From NCBI RefSeq assembly GCF_000196435.1, contig NC_010161.1, forward strand, positions 1,550,001 through 1,614,000: a stretch of DNA of 64,000 bases, written 5' to 3'. The notes under the pieces were generated by a model. That model searched no databases and was not told where the DNA came from. It worked only from the letters and a program-made list of their open reading frames with translations. The first letter of the stretch is position 1, and each line of letters begins with the position of its first letter. The translations under genes were made by a program, and so were the position numbers. Positions 7,694 through 16,693 of the stretch are shown here, piece after piece. The DNA comes from Bartonella tribocorum CIP 105476 (GTDB taxonomy: Bacteria; Pseudomonadota; Alphaproteobacteria; Rhizobiales; Rhizobiaceae).

Positions 7694-9070
7694 TTAGAGC
7701 AGTTTCTTTTGCTTAAAATTATAAAATTTAAGGGCATAGAAACAAATAACAAGCCAAGCAATCCAACTAACACCGACAATTAAAACTGGTCGTGTCTCAT
7801 CGAAGTACCATAAGAGAATAAAAATAAAAAACATAAATAAGATAGAAAAAATTGATCCTATCGGCCAAAATAGAATGGGAAAATTTAAAGTATTCTGTTC
7901 TTCTTTAGGCATCTTAATTCGCATAAAAATTTGCGAAAGTAGAATCATCATCCAAACAAAAACCGTTGCAAATGTTGCCATTGCTGCAATAAGAAAAAAA
8001 AGCTTTTCATGATAAAAATAATTAAGGACAACACCAAGAAGAAAAATAGCAAAGATCATCAAAATAACAAAAACTGGTATACCGTTTTTTGATAAATATT
8101 GAAACTTTTTTAAAGCATAACCTTCCTGCGATAAACCATGGATCATACGACAAGCACCATACATTCCACTATTCATTGCCGAAATAGCCGCTGTAACAAC
8201 AACAATATTTAAAATATTTGCTGCATATGAAATCCCAAGATTTTCAAAAATGGATACAAAAGGGCTATCCATAAGACCAATCTCATTCCAAGGATAAAGA
8301 GACATTAAAATAGCTAACGTCATGATGTAAAAAAGTAAAATACGAACTGGAGTAGAATTAATTGCTTTTGAAATCGTTTGATGAGGATTTTGAACTTCCA
8401 TGATTGCCATGCCAATGATTTCTATGCCACCAAAAGCAAAAACAACAACACTAAAGCAAGCTAAAAAACCAAACCAGCCATTGGGAAAAATACCACCATT
8501 CTTCCACAAATTATGAATAGTAACAGTAGAAGAACCTACACTTCCACCCCACCCCAAAAAAATAATTGCTATTCCTAAAATAATCATCGCAATGATAGCA
8601 ATAACTTTAATAGAAGACAGCCAAAACTCTAGTTCACCATAGACTTCTACAGCAGCTAAATTAATACCTGTGATGATTAATGTAACACTCAGTGCCCATA
8701 CCCAAGGAGCAACATCAGGATACCAAAAACCCATATAAGTCGCAAAAGCTGTAATATCAGCCAAACCAACAAGAATCATCTCAAATACATATGTCCATCC
8801 CGTTAAAAAACCAGCTAATGGCGATATGTAATTTGCCGCATAACGAGCAAAAGAACCAGGCAATGGATTATGAAGTATCATCTCTCCTAAAGCCCGCATA
8901 ACCATAAAAATAGCTAAACCAGCAATACAATAGGCAATCAAAACACTAGGACCCGCAAGCTTAATTGCCTGTGCAGACCCATAAAAAAGACCTGTTCCAA
9001 TAGCAGAACCAAGAGCTAAAAAAATAACTTGGCGCTTACTCATCCCTCGTTTCAGTTCATTTATTGCCAT
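7694..9070 (-). CDS. amino acid permease, APC family (ProY/histidine-type)
   Basis: The 458-residue protein has about twelve hydrophobic segments and the APC-family opening (GMSKRQVIFLALGSAIGTGLF), including the GSAIGTGLF loop that contacts the substrate backbone in this family. The ATG at 9070 follows GTAAGGAAAG and is preferred over a start 14 codons upstream. It should be an inner-membrane proton-coupled importer of an amino acid. It lies about 1.1 kb downstream of hutH on the same strand, separated by one small exported-protein gene, so histidine or proline is a reasonable guess, but specificity cannot be read from the sequence. Confidence 0.88.
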   Translation of the reverse strand: MAINELKRGMSKRQVIFLALGSAIGTGLFYGSAQAIKLAGPSVLIAYCIAGLAIFMVMRALGEMILHNPLPGSFARYAANYISPLAGFLTGWTYVFEMILVGLADITAFATYMGFWYPDVAPWVWALSVTLIITGINLAAVEVYGELEFWLSSIKVIAIIAMIILGIAIIFLGWGGSVGSSTVTIHNLWKNGGIFPNGWFGFLACFSVVVFAFGGIEIIGMAIMEVQNPHQTISKAINSTPVRILLFYIMTLAILMSLYPWNEIGLMDSPFVSIFENLGISYAANILNIVVVTAAISAMNSGMYGACRMIHGLSQEGYALKKFQYLSKNGIPVFVILMIFAIFLLGVVLNYFYHEKLFFLIAAMATFATVFVWMMILLSQIFMRIKMPKEEQNTLNFPILFWPIGSIFSILFMFFIFILLWYFDETRPVLIVGVSWIAWLVICFYALKFYNFKQKKLL

Positions 9071-9520
9071 TTCTTTCCTTACTTTTTGAAATGCTGATAA
9101 AATCCACACCACTACAACAGCTTTATGATAAATAAAGTCTCATGTTTTTTTTCACAAATATATTTCAAACAACATCGAAGACCAGCCAGTCCAACACTTT
9201 GCTATAAACAATGGAAAAATACTTTTATTACGAATTATTCAGCTTTTATAGCCTGCAATTTCGTATTATTTTATAAATAAGGTGATAATGAATTTTTTTA
9301 TAATTGTCATTTAATTCATTTTGTATTCTCTAGTTTTTTACAGAGAAAATTAGCCTTAATGTAGTGTAAACTACTTAGACCTCTATTTCGGCGCCCTGAA
9401 ATAGAAGCCTAAAAATTCATAACGACGCATTAACTATGCGTACAATTAATTTTTTGTTACTTTAAGCAAACCCTTTTTGGGCCCATAAAACAAACTTTTT
9501 ACGCCAATTTAATAGCTCAA
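9071..9520. other. gap with three clustered hairpins
   Basis: The 450-base gap has no gene. Three inverted repeats cluster in 80 bases: GTAG/CTAC at 9361-9374, TCTATTTC/GAAATAGA at 9382-9405 with the loop GGCGCCCT, and ACGCAT/ATGCGT at 9425-9441. The middle stem is flanked by TTAG and CTAA that could extend it. This may be a structured RNA leader of the permease (minus strand) or a small RNA. I do not recognise a known family. Confidence 0.4.
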
Positions 9521-9883
9521 TCAGTGATAATACGAATCTCGCCAGCTTTCAAAAGTATGAGAAAGTGTATCTACAGCCCATCTTTTAAGGACTCCAACTG
9601 CTCTAACGACAAGCTTTCCAATGAAAAAAAAATATACGGTAAAAATGGCATCTTTAACTGTTGGTCCGATGATAGTATCCACCTTACCTCTAGGAGTTCT
9701 CCCTGAGATAGGAATCAAACCTTTGTTTTCCGCCGAAACAAGAGGCTTCTTCTCTTGAGCGACGATCATAATGAAAACGTCCTCTGAAAAACGACCTCTC
9801 CTAAAATTTGCATGAACCTCAAGTATTTGCAAAAAACAAAAAAGAACTGTTATTAAAACGCATAATCGAGCACTTTTAAACAT
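9521..9883 (-). CDS. small exported protein of unknown function
   Basis: The 120-residue protein has a typical signal peptide (basic start MFKSARLC, hydrophobic core, likely cleavage after VHA) and one further hydrophobic segment near residues 80-97. A GGAGAAAGAA ribosome binding site precedes the ATG. Just after the signal peptide it reads NFRRGRFSEDVFI, which matches the NSLNGRFQNDDFI and DTLNGRFQNTGFI of the small exported proteins at 23045 and 24394. Length and layout (signal peptide, short polar part, second membrane-like segment) also match, so I place all three in one family. No function is recognised. Confidence 0.65.
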   Translation of the reverse strand: MFKSARLCVLITVLFCFLQILEVHANFRRGRFSEDVFIMIVAQEKKPLVSAENKGLIPISGRTPRGKVDTIIGPTVKDAIFTVYFFFIGKLVVRAVGVLKRWAVDTLSHTFESWRDSYYH

Positions 9884-10156
9884 TTCTTTCTCCTTTTTTA
9901 TTTATAATACCAAAAATGAACTATAAAACTCATAAAGCATTAATAAACAAGAAGAATATACAATAAAATTCTTATTTTCTATAAAATTATGATGATAAAT
10001 ACAGATCATTATAAAATATCTAGTTGGCTACAGACAACAGATATATACAGTAAATAAATACATAAATTTGAATATATTATTGATCTCCTATATTTTTATA
10101 TGAAGGAAGTTTTAAAATTCAATATCCGCCCCTCATCATTAACTTTAAAACAAATA

Positions 10157-11695
10157 TTATTGAAAACTTAATGAAGGAAAAATTGTTTCTGGTAAAACAG
10201 ATAATAAGTGCCCTTCACGTACAAGTATATGGACTTGATGAAGATCTGGAGCCAGATACCGATCTTCCTTAAGAGAAGCAATATTTTTGCGTAAACATTC
10301 CATAACAGACTGTAAGAGAGTACTTGTTTTTAAAGGTGCACGATATTCAATTCCTTGTGTTGCAATAAGCGTTTCAATGCCAATAAGTGTAAAAAGGTTT
10401 TCACTCATTACCAATAATCGACGAGCCCCATGGCAAGCCATTGAAACATGATCTTCTTGATTGGCTGAAGTTGGTGTTGAATCAACGGAAGCAGGATAAG
10501 CCATTTGCTTATTTTCAGACATTAAAGCTGCTGCTGTTACTTCAGCGATCATAAAACCTGAATTAAGACCTGCATTGTGCGCTAAAAAAGCTGGAAGACC
10601 GTAAGAAACTGCTGGATCAACCATAAGGGCAATGCGCCGTTGAGAAATAGATCCTATTTCACACAAAGCAAGAGCAATCTGATCAGCAGCAAACGCGACA
10701 GGCTCAGCATGAAAATTGCCCCCTGATACAACCTCACCATTCCTTAAAATCAAAGGATTATCTGTAACAGCATTTGCTTCAATAATCAGTGTTTTTGCTG
10801 CTGCGAGTAAAATATCAAAACATGCCCCCATAACCTGTGGCTGGCAACGTATACAGTAAGGATCTTGTACACGCTCATCACCACGTAAATGTGCTGCACG
10901 AATTTCTGAATCCTCTACAAGCTTTTCTAATGTTTTTGATACGGCAATCTGCCCATAATGACCTCGCAAAATATGGATATCAGGATGGAATGGCGCCGTT
11001 GACCCCATGGTAGCATCTGTCGTTAAAGCCCCTGCCAACAATCCACCACACAATGCCCGATAAGCTCGAAAAAGTCCAGCAAGTGCAAGTGCTGTTGATG
11101 TTTGAGTCCCATTAATAAGAGCCAGACCTTCCTTTGCCTCTAAAATAATAGGGGATAACCCTGCTTTCTCTAAAGCAAGTGCTCCACTCATACGAATATT
11201 TTGAAAAAACGCTTCTCCTTCTCCCATCATAACAGCCGCCATATGAGCAAGTGGAGCAAGATCACCTGAAGCGCCAACAGATCCTTTTTCTGGGATGACA
11301 GGAATAACACCCTTTTCAAGCATATTTTCCAGCAAATTTACCAACTCTAAACGAACCCCAGAGGCCCCTCTTCCTAAAGAGATAAGCTTTAAGCTCATGA
11401 TCAAACGCACAATATTTTCAGCTAGAGGGTCTCCTACCCCACAACAATGAGACAAAATAAGATTTCTCTGTAAAACAGTGACTTTGTCCGCATCAATTTT
11501 AATGGAAGCCAACTTCCCAAAACCAGTATTAATACCGTACACAGGCTCACTTCCAGCAACAATTTCAGCGATACGCTGCGCTCCTCTCTCGATAACTAAA
11601 TGCGTGTCATGATGAAGCTTACTGATTTCACCATTAAAATAAATAGCTTCAAGTTCGCTAAGCGTTACCTCACCCGGTTTTAGTATAATCGTCAT
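10157..11695 (-). CDS. hutH: histidine ammonia-lyase
   Basis: The 512-residue protein is full length for the aromatic ammonia-lyase family. Ala142-Ser143-Gly144 within [15 protein letters not shown] is the tripeptide that cyclises into the MIO electrophile, and the [10 protein letters not shown] segment near residue 53 carries the active-site tyrosine. It should deaminate L-histidine to urocanate in the cytosol, the first step of histidine use. No hutU, hutG, hutI or hutC gene is in the window, so the remaining pathway is either elsewhere or lost. The permease downstream on the same strand may supply substrate. The start at 11695 fits family length. Confidence 0.93.
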   Translation of the reverse strand: MTIILKPGEVTLSELEAIYFNGEISKLHHDTHLVIERGAQRIAEIVAGSEPVYGINTGFGKLASIKIDADKVTVLQRNLILSHCCGVGDPLAENIVRLIMSLKLISLGRGASGVRLELVNLLENMLEKGVIPVIPEKGSVGASGDLAPLAHMAAVMMGEGEAFFQNIRMSGALALEKAGLSPIILEAKEGLALINGTQTSTALALAGLFRAYRALCGGLLAGALTTDATMGSTAPFHPDIHILRGHYGQIAVSKTLEKLVEDSEIRAAHLRGDERVQDPYCIRCQPQVMGACFDILLAAAKTLIIEANAVTDNPLILRNGEVVSGGNFHAEPVAFAADQIALALCEIGSISQRRIALMVDPAVSYGLPAFLAHNAGLNSGFMIAEVTAAALMSENKQMAYPASVDSTPTSANQEDHVSMACHGARRLLVMSENLFTLIGIETLIATQGIEYRAPLKTSTLLQSVMECLRKNIASLKEDRYLAPDLHQVHILVREGHLLSVLPETIFPSLSFQ

Positions 11696-13135
11696 AATTT
11701 TCTTTCTTTTTTAATTAAAGTATAACTCTTAGCATTATTGATCCTTCTATAAAACAAAAAAAGATATAATCACTCTTTAAACGAAAATGCTTTTTTAAAA
11801 GCCACTCCTGAGAATAAAGGTATTGCCAAAAAGTAGAATGATTAACGATAGATGAAAATGAGATAATGACAAACACAACAAAGGCTGTGAATTTTAAATA
11901 ACAGATAGTGGATTGATATATAATGATATATCTAGCGTTAGTCATATTGAATGAGGGAACGAATATCTTAAGATTCTCTCATTCCAAATCTGTTTTAAAA
12001 CAATCAAAACTATGTCGCTTGCAGGCCACAAGCGAAATTAGCGTGGAGAGTGGAACTGTACAAGAAAAGACTAAAAATACCTCTTATAAACCGTCTCAAG
12101 TGTCAAGGGCTGTCGCACAACATTGGGAGATGGGCAAAGTGTGTGATAATGCAGGTTAGCTCTTTTATTAAGTCTAAAGATGAGAAGTGCTCAATGAATT
12201 TATCGTAAAACTATTCCTACTAAACTTATGAAAAAGCTTAGATAGATAGCTGTCACAATCTATTATGATTGCAAAAATTAAACTTCTCCTTGAAGATAGA
12301 GCGGTATTTTCGATGGAACTTTATGGAAAATTTAAAAAACTTATTCAAAACATCAATATAGAGAAGAAATTAAGCTTATTTGCCACTTCTAACATTGTAT
12401 TTAAAGCGCCAGATTGAAATCTGAAAATCACATTTCAGTAAAACCACACAAGACTGGAACTAACCCGTTATTTAAAATAGAAAATAAAGGAGATTTTCTT
12501 ATATCAAAAAATTTAATTAACATATTGTTTTTATATTATATCTTTTAAAAAAAGAAATATTTCATATAGCATATTTCTATTTTAATTTTTTGTTATATTG
12601 AATTTGAATTTAGAAATAATTTTAAAATTCAATATAAGTCAGTTTTTTAGGTCTTTTAAAGCCACTTTTTTTTCGAGTTTTCATAGAGGTTTCAAAGTCC
12701 TCTACCCTTTATTACGAGCAAATTCTGATTGTGGTAATTTTTTGTATTTTTCAGTTTTTTGCTGTCAAAATCTATTTTAACAAAACTCTAATAGTAAACA
12801 ATAATCATAAAAACAAAGAATTACCCAATATTTCCATTCAATCCCCCTCTTCCTACTTAGTGTAAAACCTACTGCCCAATTACAGTAAAGATACTCTCCC
12901 TTAAACGCCATAACGAAGTTCATAATTTTTCTGTTGAGAATTCCCACATGTCAATTAGACAGTAAAGATCAGATGTACTGAAGAGTCCATTCAGTGCAAA
13001 AGGAAAAAGCTATCTTCCCCCTCAAAATGTGCCTTAATACTGCACAAATTTCCCAAACATTGTCTTCTTTGATGTGCTAAAGGATAGTAAAAACATCATC
13101 GATAACAGATTATTTGCATACATATAAAGCTCACT
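11696..13135. other. long gap with a dispersed repeat and no clear gene
   Basis: About 1.4 kb without a convincing gene. It holds one copy of a dispersed hairpin repeat (11944-12064). A 50-codon frame from ATG at 12265 to 12417 (starting MIAKIKLLLEDRAVF) has sensible amino acid composition but no recognisable family and a poor ribosome binding site. The stretch 12480-12800 is very AT-rich. Confidence 0.5.
11944..12064 (+). repeat. dispersed hairpin repeat, copy A
   Basis: This 120-base element matches the reverse complement of 40028-40143. Shared blocks are TTGAATGAG, CTCTCATTCCAAATCT, CAATCAAAAC, CGCTTG...ACAAGCG and AACTGTACAA. It contains two potential stem-loops: GAATGAG/CTCATTC (11949-11984) and CGCTTG/CAAGCG (12016-12034). 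The loop of the second stem differs between copies while the stem is kept, suggesting the structure matters. Nature unknown: small RNA, regulatory element or non-autonomous mobile repeat. Confidence 0.65.
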
Positions 13136-13880
13136 TCAATACAAAATCTCCAAACTCTCTTGCAGTTCATATTTCTTTACCAATGCAACCAATTTCCGCA
13201 AATATTTTTCCCTATGGCGCGCAGTAGCGCCTTGCGCTTGCGTTGAAGAGCAGCTCATTCCAATAAAATCTTCAGATGGGATTGTCATTGTCCAATTACG
13301 TGTATGAAAAGAAATCTTTTCTAGATTTACCCCAAAACCATCACTCATTTCCTGTAAAAAATCACGATAATAATGAGAATAGTTCAAACGCTTCTTCTCT
13401 AACAATGCCTCATAAACGTCTAAAAATTCGCTATGCTTGAAATCACGATTATTTTGAACAATCGCCATAACACCATTGGCGCGAAATTGATCCGAAGCAG
13501 TGCCAAAGTAACTTAGGGCGGATCATCCACTGAAACGCCTGTGCCACAACAAAAAGATCGACCTCGCCGATTTGAGGCAATTTTTCAGCTTGACCTTGAT
13601 ACCACTATATCGTAGAAAATTTTCTTCACCCCTTCTTAATCATATCTGCCGATATATCGATAGCATGAGATTGGTGCTCATTCCCTCAAAGTTTAACTAT
13701 CCCCTCTCATGCAATGCCTGGTCCCACCCCCCACATCCACGATCGACAAATATTTTTTGTTCTTAAAAGGAAGATCTTAAATAAGGCGAGAGGGTAGCGA
13801 CAACGATCATAATCATCAGCTAATCCGTCAAACTTTTCATTTTGCTGTTGAAAGTTTTGCAAGATAGGATTTTTCCCCTT
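13136..13880 (-). pseudogene. decayed class I SAM-dependent methyltransferase
   Basis: Reading the minus strand across several frames gives an ordered methyltransferase: FDGLADDYDRCRYP near 13840, a glycine-rich motif I variant (VDRGCGGWDQALHERG) near 13735, SHAIDISADMIKKG (motif II-like) near 13670, then DLFVVAQAFQWM near 13545, and finally an intact 110-codon tail starting MAIVQNNRDF at 13468. At least three frameshifts separate these blocks, so the gene is dead. The tail alone (13136-13468) would be called a hypothetical protein but is only the C-terminal third. Confidence 0.75.
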
Positions 13881-14253
13881 CTTCACAATTTTTGATATCC
13901 GTAATTTAAAAGCCTTTTTTATCCAATAGGTTAAGCGTGACTTCTAAAGGAGGGGAAATGGGCAGTGCCTCTCCTTTCTATAAGCTCGATGCCTATATTA
14001 TTCTGAAACAAAAAAAATACTATGAAAATAATAAATACGCCATAAGAATAATTGATATAAATATTATAGATCTTTCACAAGATGACATCTATATTTTCAT
14101 TATTATTTTCATATCAACAAGTCACTTAAGCGTGCTAAAAGCGCAGAAAGATATCAATTTATTGATAATAATATCTGTTTATAAAATTCAAAATACTTTC
14201 CACCAAGAATATAAACCCTATATAATACATAAAATATCTGTGGAGACATCTTT

Positions 14254-14880
14254 ATGTTAAATGTACAAACTTCTTCAATGTTTAAAATATTAAAACAATT
14301 TTCAATTATTATTTTTTTGGCGGGATTAATCCCATTTTTAAGTGGTTGCGGATTTAATACCATACCAACAACTGAAGAAAAAGCACACGCAGCATGGAGT
14401 GAAGTGCTCAATCAATATCAACGCCGTACAGATCTCATCCCCAATCTTGTAGAAACAGTTAAAGCTTACGCAGCCCATGAACAAAGCGTTTTCACAAATG
14501 TCATTGAAGCACGTGCCAAAGCAACACAAGTCAACATTAACGCAGATATGTTGAATAATCAGGAAATTATGCAGCAATATCTCAAAAATCAAGCAAATTT
14601 ATCAAGTGCACTTTCGCGGCTTATGGCAGTTGTCGAAAACTATCCGGATCTTAAAGCAAACCAGAACTTTCTTGCTCTTCAGTCACAACTAGAAGGAACT
14701 GAAAACCGTATCTCCGTTGCGCGCCGCGATTATATCGAAACGGTTCGTGCCTACAATACTGCACTCAAAACAATGCCGACAATGATTTGGGCAAAATTAT
14801 GGTTTCGTGATGCTAAACCGATGCCAACTTTTACTATTGATACGGATAGCCAACAAACACCAAAGGTTAATTTTAATTAA
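14254..14880 (+). CDS. lemA: LemA family lipoprotein
   Basis: The 208-residue protein has a signal peptide ending in a lipobox (LSGC, Cys32) and then the LemA helical-bundle domain, with the family signature RRTDLIPNLVETVKAYAAHE near residues 62-81. A GGAGAC ribosome binding site lies before the ATG. The role of LemA proteins is unsettled; they commonly sit beside TPM-domain proteins, as here: the next gene begins in the TAATG overlap. The pair is therefore probably one operon acting at the envelope. Confidence 0.9.
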   Translation: MLNVQTSSMFKILKQFSIIIFLAGLIPFLSGCGFNTIPTTEEKAHAAWSEVLNQYQRRTDLIPNLVETVKAYAAHEQSVFTNVIEARAKATQVNINADMLNNQEIMQQYLKNQANLSSALSRLMAVVENYPDLKANQNFLALQSQLEGTENRISVARRDYIETVRAYNTALKTMPTMIWAKLWFRDAKPMPTFTIDTDSQQTPKVNFN

Positions 14881-15731
14881 TGAAACTATTTCAACACTCT
14901 ATACAACGTCGTTTTTTTCTACGTTTATGGATTCCTTTGAGCATTCTATGCTTGATCATTGCATTGGGGAATGTCACTTACGCACACATTAAGTTTCCTC
15001 CTTTAACCGGCTATATCAACGATATGGCTCATTTACTTGATCATGCAACAAAGAAAAATTTAACAGAACAGCTCTCTGCCCTCGAAGAAAAAACGGGAGA
15101 TCAAATTGTTGTTGTAACGCTCCCTACTCTTTCAGGCAATGATATAGAGACATACAGCAATTCTCTTTTTCGCACATGGAAGTTAGGTCAAAAACAAATC
15201 AATAACGGCGTATTAATCGTCATTGCACCCAATGAACGTGAAGCACGTATTGAGGTAGGCTATGGTCTGGAAGGAGAACTAACAGATGCCATTTCCTCTG
15301 TCATCATGAATAGCTTTATGATTCCTAATTTTCGTGAAGGAAATTATCAAAAAGGAATTGTCGAATCGGTTCATGCAATTATCAAAGTGATCACACAAAG
15401 CGATGCTGATTTTTCTTTTCGAATCAATCAAAAGGCTAAAGCTGTTGAGGAACAACGTAAACAAGCTGCAAAAGAAGAAATGATTATAAATACAATCATG
15501 TTTTTCATTCTCTTTATAGCAGTTGGTTTGCCCATTCTTGCTATGATTTTTGGTCAGAAAATAGGTCCACGAAAATATCTTTGGATGGGTATTATCTTCA
15601 CACCTTGGTTTTTAAACTTAAATGCAAGCGGTAGAGCCCCTGGTGGAATATTTGGTAAACATTCAGGAGGAGGAGGATTCAGAGGTGGTGGTGGATCATC
15701 AGGTGGTGGTGGTGCAACAGGAAGATGGTAA
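14880..15731 (+). CDS. TPM-domain membrane protein (YgcG type)
   Basis: The 283-residue protein has an N-terminal signal or anchor segment (residues about 13-36), a TPM domain (residues about 40-180, containing TGYINDMAHLLD, VVVTLPTL and RIEVGYGLEG), a transmembrane segment near 205-225 and a glycine-rich tail ending in runs of GGGG. This is the standard layout of the family found with LemA. Related proteins have been linked to phosphatase or photosystem-repair roles in other groups, but the bacterial function is unclear. Its start overlaps the lemA stop by one base, so the two are translationally linked. Confidence 0.88.
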   Translation: MKLFQHSIQRRFFLRLWIPLSILCLIIALGNVTYAHIKFPPLTGYINDMAHLLDHATKKNLTEQLSALEEKTGDQIVVVTLPTLSGNDIETYSNSLFRTWKLGQKQINNGVLIVIAPNEREARIEVGYGLEGELTDAISSVIMNSFMIPNFREGNYQKGIVESVHAIIKVITQSDADFSFRINQKAKAVEEQRKQAAKEEMIINTIMFFILFIAVGLPILAMIFGQKIGPRKYLWMGIIFTPWFLNLNASGRAPGGIFGKHSGGGGFRGGGGSSGGGGATGRW

Positions 15732-15828
15732 AACGAGCATAACGCGTTTTTTAAATAAAATTCATTGCAATTCTCATAAAGTATCTCTTAATCTTATGCT
15801 TTTGTTATTTTTCTGATTACAATACAAA

Positions 15829-15866
15829 CTCAAACATTAAGATAAATCTCAAACATTAAGATAAAT
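15829..15866 (+). repeat. 2 x 19-base direct repeat before lipB
   Basis: The 19-base unit CTCAAACATTAAGATAAAT occurs twice in direct succession (15829-15847 and 15848-15866), ending eight bases before the lipB ATG. It occupies the place of the ribosome binding site and may affect lipB translation, or simply be a recent slippage duplication. Confidence 0.8.
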
Positions 15867-15873
15867 ATTGCCA

Positions 15874-16611
15874 ATGACATTTGAATTAAAACATAGGGAT
15901 CGTAGTCACTTATCACATCATTTTAATGCTATTCTAGGAAATCCACCTGTTGAATGGAAAATAAGTGATCATTTGGTTGAGTATCCTGAAGCGCTGCGTT
16001 ATATGCAGGAGCGTGTGGAAAAAATTCTTGCAAAAACTGCCCATGAACAGGTTTGGCTTCTTGAACACCCTTCCCTTTATACAGCAGGTACGAGTGCAGA
16101 TAAAAAAGATCTTTTAGCGCCTCATTTATTTCCTGTTTATGAAGCAGGACGTGGGGGTGAGTTTACATATCACGGTCCAGGACAGCGTATTGCTTATATT
16201 ATGCTTGATCTTAAACGTCGAAAACAAGACATTCGTGCTTTCATTAGTGCATTAGAAGAATGGATCATACAGATGCTTGCAAGCTTTAATATTAAAGGCG
16301 AACGCAGAGAAGATCGCGTTGGTGTCTGGGTAAAACAGTCTCATTGCCCATCAAAAAAAAATGATCTTTCTTCCGAAGATAAAATTGCAGCGATTGGCAT
16401 TCGAGTGCGCAAATGGATAAGTTTTCATGGTGTTTCTATCAATGTTAATCCTAATTTAGCCCATTATTCAGGAATTGTTCCTTGTGGAATTACAAACCAC
16501 GGTGTCACAAGCTTTCTCAATCTAGGGTGCCCTGTAACAATGCATGATATTGATATTGCTCTTAAACACGCTTTTGAGAAAATTTTTGGTCCAACGATTG
16601 ATGTTTCCTAA
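15874..16611 (+). CDS. lipB: octanoyl-[acyl-carrier-protein]:protein octanoyltransferase
   Basis: The 245-residue protein matches Lip[13 protein letters not shown] (substrate-binding loop), [12 protein letters not shown] with the conserved lysine, and PCGI with the catalytic cysteine near residue 210. It moves octanoate from ACP to the E2 subunits of 2-oxo-acid dehydrogenases and to GcvH, ahead of sulfur insertion by LipA. The ATG at 15874 is preferred; a TTG two codons upstream is also possible. No good ribosome binding site is visible, since a 19-base duplication fills the leader. The gene stands alone between the TPM gene and parE. Confidence 0.93.
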   Translation: MTFELKHRDRSHLSHHFNAILGNPPVEWKISDHLVEYPEALRYMQERVEKILAKTAHEQVWLLEHPSLYTAGTSADKKDLLAPHLFPVYEAGRGGEFTYHGPGQRIAYIMLDLKRRKQDIRAFISALEEWIIQMLASFNIKGERREDRVGVWVKQSHCPSKKNDLSSEDKIAAIGIRVRKWISFHGVSINVNPNLAHYSGIVPCGITNHGVTSFLNLGCPVTMHDIDIALKHAFEKIFGPTIDVS

Positions 16612-16693
16612 GTGCATTGATTTTTAAATAAAAAACAGGCATAAAATTTATTTTAATGAATATTTTATTTTATGAGGTATATAGTTAAACGCT

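Noticed and set aside
11715-11945. 76-codon frame upstream of hutH on the minus strand
   Set aside because: Hydrophobic AT-driven composition, no ribosome binding site, no recognisable family.
11923-12159. 78-codon plus-strand frame
   Set aside because: It overlaps the dispersed hairpin repeat, whose other copy does not keep the frame.
13937-14260. Frame with a good GGAGG site starting MGSASPFYKLD before lemA
   Set aside because: After about 25 codons it is AT-rich low-complexity sequence and it overlaps the lemA start; at best a remnant.
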